A stretch of DNA of 64,000 bases, from positions 52,136,546-52,200,545 of the forward strand of contig OY997589.1 of NCBI GenBank assembly GCA_963921825.1, read 5' to 3'. The notes beneath the pieces were generated by a model. The model had not been told where the DNA came from. It made no database searches and worked only from the letters and a program-made list of their open reading frames with translations. Shown piece by piece: positions 55,690-64,000 of this stretch (position 1 is the first letter of the stretch; every line of letters begins with the position of its first letter). Made by a program: the position numbers and the translations under genes. The stretch is from Erodium maritimum. Its lineage: Eukaryota; Streptophyta; Magnoliopsida; Geraniales; Geraniaceae.

Positions 55690-58558
55690 TATTAAAGTAC
55701 TCCCACAAACATTGGGAACCCAAATCCGAGACTGTTTATGATTGAAACAATAAATTTTTTCATCTAGACATATTGTAATATGTAAGAAACCAGGAGTAAC
55801 AAAATGTTCTTTTTGTTCCTCAAGGGACTCCTATGGGCCTCTAGTTGTGTATAGGCATTGATATGACTATTAAAGTTCCCCACCAACGGTGGAAAAACTC
55901 AATTCGAGACCATTTGGGCTTCAAACAAAATAGCCTCTCATCTAGACATACACTATAATATTTAAGAAGTCAATAGGAGTAACAAATTGTTCTTTTTGTC
56001 CATTAAAGGACTCATATGGGCTTCTAGTTGTGTATACAAATAGATATTCCTATTAAAGTACCCAACTACTGTGGGAACCCAATCCGAGACAATTTGGACT
56101 CCAAACAAGTTTTTTCTCTCATCTAGAAATACTATAGTATATAAGAAATAAATAGGAGTAACAAATTGTTCTTTTTGTCCCTCAAAGGACTAATATGGGC
56201 CTCTAGTTGTTTATACACATATATATGCCTATTAAAGTACTCCCACAAACCTTGGGAACCCAAATCCGAGACCGTTTGTGATTGAAACAATATAGTCTTT
56301 CATCTAGACATATTGTAATATGTAAGAAACTAGGAGTAACAAAATGTTCTTTTTGTTCCTCAAGGGACTCCTATGGGCCTCTAGTTGTGTATGGGCATAC
56401 ATATGCCTATTAAAGTACCCCACAAACCGTGGAAAAACTCAATTCGAGACCATTTGGGCTTAAAACAAAATAGCCTCTCATCTAGACATACACCATAATG
56501 TTTAAGAAATCAATAGGAGTAACAAATTGTTCTTTTTGTCCACTAAAGGACTCATATGGCTTCAAGTTATGTATACAAATAGATATTCCTAATAAAGTTC
56601 CCAACTACTGTGGGAACCCAATCCGAGACTGTTTGGTCTCCAAACAAGTTTTTCTCTCATCTAGACATACTAGTATGTAAGAAATAAATAGGAGTAACAT
56701 ATTTTTCTTTTTGTCCAATAAAGGACTCATATGGGCTTCTAAGTTGTGTATACAAATAGATATTCCTATTAAAGTACCCCAACTACTGTGGGAACCCAAT
56801 CCGAGACAATTTGGACTCCAAACAAGTTTTTCTCTCATCTAGACATACTATAGTATTTAAGAAATAAATAGGAGTAACAAATTGTTCTTTTTGTCCCTCA
56901 AAGAACTCATATGGGCCTCTAGTTGTTTATACACATAGATATGCCTATTAAAGTACTCCCACAAACCTTGGGAACCCAAATCCGATACCGTTTGTGATTG
57001 AAACAATATAGTCTTTCATCTAGACATATTGTAATATATAAGAAACCAGGAGTAACAAAATGTTCTTTTTGTTCCTCAAGGGACTCCTATGGGCCTCTAG
57101 TTGTGTATAGGCATTGATATGCCTATTAAAGTTCCTCACCAACCGTAGAAAAACTAGATTAGAGACCATTTGGGCTTCAAACAAAATAGCCTCTTATCTA
57201 GACATACACTATAATATTTGAGAAGTCAATAGGAGTAACAAATTGTTCTTTTTTTCCATTAAAGGACTCATATGGGCTTATAGTTGTGTATAAAAATATA
57301 TATTACGATTAAAGTACCCCAACTACTGTGGGACCCCAATCCGAGACTGTTTGGTCTCCAAACAAGTTTTTCTCTCATCTAGACATACTAGTATGTAAGA
57401 AATAAATAGGAGTAACAAATTGTTCTTTTTGTCCCTCAAAGGACTCATATGGGCCTCTAGTTGTTTATACACATAGATATGCCTATTAAAGTACTCCCAC
57501 AAACCTTGGGAACCCAAATCCGAGACCGTTTATGATTGAAACAATAAAGATTTTCATCTCGACATATTGTAATATGTAAGAAACCAGGAGTAACAAAATG
57601 TTCTTTTTGTTCCTCAAGGGACTCCTATGGGCCTCTAGTTGTGTATAGGCATTGATATGACTATTAAAGTTCCCTACCAACGGTGGAAAAACTCAATTCG
57701 AGACCATTTGGGCTTCAAACAAAATAGCCTCTCATCTAGAAATACACTATAATATTTAAGAAATCAATAAGAGTAACAAATTGTTCTATTTGCCCATTAA
57801 AGGACTCATATGGCTTCTAGTTGTGTATACAAATAGATATTCCTATTAAAGTACCCAACTACTGTGGGAACCCAATCCGACACAATTTGGACTCCAAACA
57901 AGTTTTTTCTCTCATCTAGACATACTATAGTATGTAAGAAATAAATAGGAGTAACAAATTGTTCTTTTTGTCCCTCAAAGGACTCATATGGGCCTCTAGT
58001 TGTTTATACACATAGATATGCCTATTAAAGTACTCCCACAAACCTTGGGAACCCAAATCCGAGACCGTTTGTGATTGAAACAATACAGTCTTTCATCTAG
58101 ACATATTGTAATATGTAAGAAACCAGGAGTAACAAAATGTTCTTTTTGTTCCTCAAGGGACTCCTATGAGCCTCTAGTTGTGTAAAGGCATTGATATGCC
58201 TATTACAGTACCCCACCAACCGTGGAAAAACTCAATTCGAGACCATTTGGGCTTCAAACAAAATAGCCTCTCATCTAGAAATACACTATAATATTTAAAA
58301 AGTCAATAGGAGTAACAAATTGTTCTTTTTGTCCATTAAAGTACTCATATGGGCTTCTAGTTGTGTATACAAATATATATTCCTATTAAAGTATCCAACT
58401 ACTGTGGGAACCCAATCCGAGACAATTTGGACTCCAAACAAGTTTTTTCTCTCATCTAGACATACTATAGTATGTAAGAAATAAATAGGAGTAACAAATT
58501 GTTCTTTTTGTCCCTCAAAGGAATCATATGAGCCTCTAGTTGTTTATACACATAGATA
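55690..58558. repeat. Duplicated satellite block, first copy
   Basis: Matches 60186-63058 at an offset of 4496 to 4499. Diagnostic shared variants: GACTGTTTATG with CAATAAATTTTTTC, GGGCATACATATGCC (GCGCATAC in the second copy), the B-B junction with AACATATTTTTC, and CAATAAAGATTTTCATCTCG. One B monomer inside (about 57270-57400) differs between the copies, suggesting local conversion. Confidence 0.88.
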
Positions 58559-60185
58559 TGCCTATTAAAGTACTCCCACAAACCTTGGGAACCCAAATCC
58601 GAGACCGTTTGTGATTGAAACAATACAGTCTTTCATCTAGACATATTGTAATATGTAAGAAACCAGGAGTAACAAAATGTTCTTTTTGTTCCTCAAGGGA
58701 CTCCTATGAGCCTCTAGTTGTGTAAAGGCATTGATATGCCTATTACAGTACCCCACCAACCGTGGAAAAACTCAATTCGAGACCATTTGGGCTTCAAACA
58801 AAATAGCCTCTCATCTAGAAATACACTATAATATTTAAAAAGTCAATAGGAGTAACAAATTATTCTTTTTGTCCATTAAAGTACTCATATTGGCTTCTAG
58901 TTGTGTATACAAATATATATCCCTATTAAAGTATCCAACTACTGTGGGAACCCAATCCGAGACAATTTGGACTCCAAACAAGTTTTTTCTCTCATCTAGA
59001 CATGCTATAGTATGTAAGAAATAAATAGGAGTAACAAATTGTTCTTTTTGTCCCTCAAAGGAATCATATGGGCCTCTAGTTGTTTATACACATAGATATG
59101 CCTATTAAAGTACTCCCACAAACCTTGGAAACCCAAATCCGAGACCGTTTGTGATTGAAACAATATAGTCTTTCATCTAGACATATTGTAATATGTAAGA
59201 AACCAGGAGTAACAAAATGTTCTTTTTGTTCCTCAAGAGACTCCTATGGGCCTCTAGTTGTGTATAGGCATTGATATGCCTATTAAAGTTCCCCACCAAC
59301 CGTGTAAAAACTAAATTCGAGACCATTTGGGCTTAAAACAAAATACCCTCTCATCTAGACATACACCATAATGTTTAAGAAGTCAATAGTAGTAACAAAT
59401 TGTTTTTTTTTGTCCATTAAAGGACTCATATGGGCTTCTAAGTTGTGTATACAAATAGATATTCCTATTAAAGTACCCCAACTACTGTGGGAACCCAATC
59501 CGAGACAATTTAGACTCCAAACAAGTTTTTCTCTTATCTAGACATACTATAGTATTTAAGAAATAAATAGGAGTAACAAATTGTTCTTTTTGTCCCTCAA
59601 AGAACTCATATGGGCCTCTAGTTGTTTATACACATAGATATGCCTATTAAAGTACTCCCACAAACATGGGGAACCCAAATCCGAGACCGTTTGTGATTGA
59701 AACAATATAGTCTTTCATCTAGACATATTGTAATATGTAAGAAACCAGGAGTAACAAAATGTTCTTTTTGTTCCTCAAGGGACTCCTATGGGCCACTAGT
59801 TGTGTATAGGCATCGATATGCCTATTAAAGTTCCCCACCAACCGTGGAAAAACTCAATTCGAGACCATTTGGGCTTCAAACAAAATAGCCTCTCATCTAG
59901 ACATACACCATAATGTTTAAGAAGTCAATAGTAGTAACAAATTGTTTTTTTTGTCCATTAAAGGACTCATATGGGCTTCTAAGTTGTGTATACAAATAGA
60001 TATTCCTATTAAAGTACCCCAACTACTGTGGGAACCAAATCCGAGACAATTTGGACTCCAAACAAGTTTTTCTCTCATCTAGACATACTATAGTATTTAA
60101 GAAATAAATAGGAGTAACAATTTGTTCTTTTTGTCCCTCAAAGAACTCATATGGGCCTCTAGTTGTTTATACACATAGATATGCC

Positions 60186-63058
60186 TATTAAAGTACTCCC
60201 ACAAACCTTGGGAACCCAAATCCGAGACTGTTTATGATTGAAACAATAAATTTTTTCATCTAGACATATTGTAATATGTAAGAAACCAGGAGTAACAAAA
60301 TGTTCTTTTTGTTTCTCAAGGGACTCCTATGGGCCTCTAGTTGTGTATAGGCATTGATATGACTATTAAAGTTCCCCACCAACGGTGGAAAAACTCAATT
60401 CCAGACCATTTGGGCTTCAAACAAAATAGCCTCTCATCTAGACATACACTATAATATTTAAGAAGTCAATAGGAGTAACAAATTGTTCTTTTTGTCCATT
60501 AAAGGACTCACATGGGCTTCTAGTTGTGTATACAAATAGATATTCCTATTAAAGTACCCAACTACTGTGGGAACCCAATCCGAGACAATTTGGACTCCAA
60601 ACAAGTTTTTTCTCTCATCTAGAAATACTATAGTATATAAGAAATAAATAGGAGTAACAAATTGTTCTTTTTGTCCCTCAAAGGACTAATATGGGCCTCT
60701 AGTTGTTTATACACATAGATATGCCTATTAAAGTACTCCCACAAACCTTGGGAACCCAAATCCGAGACCGTTTGTAATTGAAACAATATAGTCTTTCATC
60801 TAGACATATTGTAATATGTAAGAAACTAGGAGTAACAAAATGTTCTTTTTGTTCCTCAAGGGACTCCTATGGGCCTCTAGTTGTGTATGCGCATACATAT
60901 GCCTATTAAAGTACCCCACAAACCGTGGAAAAACTCAATTCGAGACCATTTGGGCTTAAAACAAAATAGCCTCTCATCTAGACATACACCATAATGTTTA
61001 AGAAATCAATAGGAGTAACAAATTGTTCTTTTTGTCCACTAAAGGACTCATATGGCTTCAAGTTATGTATACAAATAGATATTCCTAATAAAGTACCCAA
61101 CTACAGTGGGAACCCAATCCGAGACTGTTTGGTCTCCAAACAAGTTTTTCTCTCATCTAGACATACTAGTATGTAAGAAATAAATAGGAGTAACATATTT
61201 TTCTTTTTGTCCAATAAAGGACTCATATGGGCTTCTAAGTTGTGTATACAAATAGATATTCCTATTAAAGTACCCCAACTACTGTGGGAACCCAATCCGA
61301 GACAATTTGGACTCCAAACAAGTTTTTCTCTCATCTAGACATACTATAGTATTTAAGAAATAAATAGGAGTAACAAATTGTTCTTTTTGTCCCTCAAAGA
61401 ACTCATATGGGCCTCTAGTTGTTTATACACATAGATATGCCTATTAAAGTACTCCCACAAACCTTGGGAACCCAAATCCGATACCGTTTGTGATTGAAAC
61501 AATATAGTCTTTCATCTAGACATATTGTAATATATAAGAAACCAGGAGTAACAAAATGTTCTTTTTGTTCCTCAAGGGACTCCTATGGGCCTCTAGTTGT
61601 GTATAGGCATTGATATGCCTATTAAAGTTCCTCACCAACCGTAGAAAAACTAGATTAGAGACCATTTGGGCTTCAAACAAAATAGCCTCTTATCTAGACA
61701 TACACTATAATATTTGAGAAGTCAATAGGAGTAACAAATTGTTCTTTTTTTCCATTAAAGGACTCATATGGGCTTCTAAGTTGTGTATACAAATAGATAT
61801 TCCTATTAAAGTACCCCAACTACTGTGGGAACCCAATCCGAGACAATTTGGACTCCAAACAAGTTTTTCTCTCATCTAGACATACTATAGTATTTAAGAA
61901 ATAAATAGGAGTAACAAATTGTTCTTTTTGTCCCTCAAAGGACTCATATGGGCCTCTAGTTGTTTATACACATAGATATGCCTATTAAAGTACTCCCACA
62001 AACCTTGGGAACCCAAATCCGAGACCGTTTATGATTGAAACAATAAAGATTTTCATCTCGACATATTGTAATATGTAAGAAACCAGGAGTAACAAAATGT
62101 TCTTTTTGTTCCTCAAGGGACTCCTATGGGCCTCTAGTTGTGTATAGGCATTGATATGACTATTAAAGTTCCCTACCAACGGTGGAAAAACTCAATTCGA
62201 GACCATTTGGGCTTCAAACAAAATAGCCTCTCATCTAGAAATACACTATAATATTTAAGAAATCAATAAGAGTAACAAATTGTTCTATTTGCCCATTAAA
62301 GGACTCATATGGCTTCTAGTTGTGTATACAAATAGATATTCCTATTAAAGTACCCAACTACTGTGGGAACCCAATCCGACACAATTTGGACTCCAAACAA
62401 GTTTTTTCTCTCATCTAGACATACTATAGTATGTAAGAAATAAATAGGAGTAACAAATTGTTCTTTTTGTCCCTCGAAGGACTCATATGGGCCTCTAGTT
62501 GTTTATACACATAGATATGCCTATTAAAGTACTCCCACAAACCTTGGGAACCCAAATCCGAGACCGTTTGTGATTGAAACAATACAGTCTTTCATCTAGA
62601 CATATTGTAATATGTAAGAAACCAGGAGTAACAAAATGTTCTTTTTGTTCCTCAAGGGACTCCTATGGGCCTCTAGTTGTGTAAAGGCATTGATATGCCT
62701 ATTACAGTACCCCACCAACCGTGGAAAAACTCAATTCGAGACCATTTGGGCTTCAAACAAAATAGCCTCTCATCTAGAAATACACTATAATATTTAAAAA
62801 GTCAATAGGAGTAACAAATTGTTCTTTTTGTCCATTAAAGTACTCATATGGGCTTCTAGTTGTGTATACAAATATATATTCCTATTAAAGTATCCAACTA
62901 CTGTGGGAACCCAATCCGAGACAATTTGGACTCCAAACAAGTTTTTTCTCTCATCTAGACATACTATAGTATGTAAGAAATAAATAGGAGTAACAAATTG
63001 TTCTTTTTGTCCCTCAAAGGAATCATATGGGCCTCTAGTTGTTTATACACATAGATAT
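60186..63058. repeat. Duplicated satellite block, second copy
   Basis: Second copy of the block at 55690-58558. Its right end is hidden by LTR 5, so the duplication may extend beyond the insertion. The insertion therefore probably followed the duplication. Confidence 0.87.
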
Positions 63059-64000
63059 TGTCACGCCCCAATTTCAGTAAACCGAACTAGGGACGCAAAC
63101 GTTTAAAAACATGAACACTTGAAACCTGTTTTCAATAAAAGCTTTGAAATTTCCATTTACTTCTCAAAATAATAGTATTTACAATACAAAAACGTCCCAA
63201 CAAGTGGACAAGGTACAACATCCGTTACTGGACTCAACAAAAAGTAAAGACCAGACTCCGCTCCAAGCTCCATGAACTTCAAGAGCTAACCTAGTCCGTC
63301 CGGTGATCAGTACCTGTAGGAAAAGCAGCTAGGGGTGAGCGTTCGCTCACCTCCACGGATAACAGACTGACTATGGCATAATTAGCAGAAAAAGCCAGTA
63401 ACACTAAAACCAAACCCAACGCCGGGACTACAGTCCCCAACTCAAGTACTCAACTGACCCACAACCCGTCACCTTCCTCAACAGACTCGACACTCGATAA
63501 AAACAGTGTAGACCCGATACAACTATCGACGACCTCCTCAAGGACTCGAACGAAACGACACAACACCAAACAAGATCACAAAGGATCGCACACCAGCTGC
63601 TCAGTAACCAATCTCAATCAGGTCAGGGTTCGACCTATCGCAATTCCTCGACACGAAGTCGGATCAGGCTGTCGACCTTTCGAACTCGCAATTCCTCGAC
63701 ACTAAGTCGGATCAGGCTGTCGACCTTTAAAACTCGCAATTCATCGACACTAAGTCGGATCAGGCTGTCGACCTTTAGAACTCGCAATTCATCGACACTA
63801 AGTCGGATCAGGCTGTCGACCTTTAAAACTCGCAATTCATCGACACTAAGTCGGATCAGGCTGTCGACCTTTAGAACTCGCAATTCATCGACACTAAGTC
63901 GGATCAGGCTGTCGACCTTTAAAACTCGCAATTCATCGACACTAAGTCGGATCAGGCTGTCGACCTTTAGAACTCACCACCCCAGGTAACCACAATCACA
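63059..64000 (-). mobile_element. Element 5: start of a gypsy LTR of the element 1 family
   Basis: Begins at the LTR terminus TGTCACGCCCC after GATAT and follows the element 1 LTR for all 942 bases, with scattered substitutions. It contains the invariant hairpin (63334-63351) and seven 48-bp units (first core 63658, last 63946). The window ends before the 37-bp array, so I cannot tell a full element from a solo LTR. The preceding GATAT sits at the same monomer position (17-21) as the target of element 2. Confidence 0.9.
63334..63351 (-). promoter_or_regulatory. Invariant LTR hairpin, element 5
   Basis: Ninth of nine LTR copies in the window with identical arms. Confidence 0.75.

Larger units (their letters stand above)
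53556..63058. repeat. Largest satellite array, about 53 monomers
   Basis: Starts inside a C monomer (TTGGGAACCC) and runs 9.5 kb. It is mostly A-B-C triplets, with a B-B junction at about 56690 and again at about 61190. 540-bp units are repeated around 57961-59100, and a block of about 2.9 kb occurs twice. Monomer subtypes (TATATATTAC, GACACAATTTGG, CAATAAAGATTTTC) recur at a distance, indicating amplification of multi-monomer blocks. No gene is supported. Confidence 0.95.

Noticed and set aside
56498-56680. Short open frames repeated in the satellite (60-77 codons)
   Set aside because: They follow the monomer sequence, break with each variant monomer, and occur on both strands. Not genes.
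63059-64000. Element 5 as a solo LTR
   Set aside because: Only 942 bases are visible; solo LTR and full element cannot be distinguished.

Overview
The window looks like repeat-rich angiosperm heterochromatin, most likely centromeric or pericentromeric. No host gene is recognisable. The evidence is a roughly 180-bp tandem satellite broken up by plant-type LTR retrotransposons: Ty3/gypsy chromoviruses of the Tekay/Del type, and one Ty1/copia element. They use tRNA-iMet-type primer sites (TGGTATCAGAGC), and pol of the full-length gypsy copies ends in a chromodomain-like segment. The species cannot be named from sequence alone.

Layout: 1-50 satellite; 51-20328 gypsy element 1 (minus strand, TSD CCTCT), split inside gag by a very young copia element at 7724-16191 (plus strand, TSD also CCTCT); 20329-21979 satellite; 21980-33438 gypsy element 2 (minus, TSD GATAT); 33439-34729 satellite; 34730-41983 gypsy element 3 (plus, gag only, 5' LTR truncated); 41984-45995 satellite; 45996-53555 composite element 4, two oppositely oriented gypsy remnants joined near 48.3-48.4 kb; 53556-63058 satellite; 63059-64000 start of gypsy LTR 5 (minus), cut by the window end.

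The satellite is a higher-order repeat of three monomer types, A (about 184 bp), B (about 179) and C (about 178), giving a 540-bp unit. There are recent 540-bp amplifications, a block of about 2.9 kb duplicated 4.5 kb away, and several recombinant or shortened monomers. All six well-defined gypsy/satellite junctions fall in about 65 bp of the monomer.

No autonomous element is intact. Element 1 has two nonsense codons plus the copia insertion. Element 2 has a frameshift, two nonsense codons and a lost RNase H aspartate. Element 3 has lost everything from protease to chromodomain, and its promoter-side LTR half. The copia element has almost identical LTRs but a wrecked polyprotein that seems to lack the RT catalytic motif, so it probably moved using enzymes from another copy.

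The most unusual signal is in the 3-kb gypsy LTRs. Each carries arrays of short hairpins whose sequences differ but whose stems keep pairing through compensatory changes, both between copies inside one LTR and between LTR families. Nine of nine LTRs also share a block with a CTAAT branch-like motif, an 18-nt hairpin, a pyrimidine tract and CAG/GTAC. This looks like the 3' end of an intron, and donor-like ACG/GT sites lie 2.0-2.35 kb upstream in three LTR families. The hairpin arrays would lie inside this putative leader intron.
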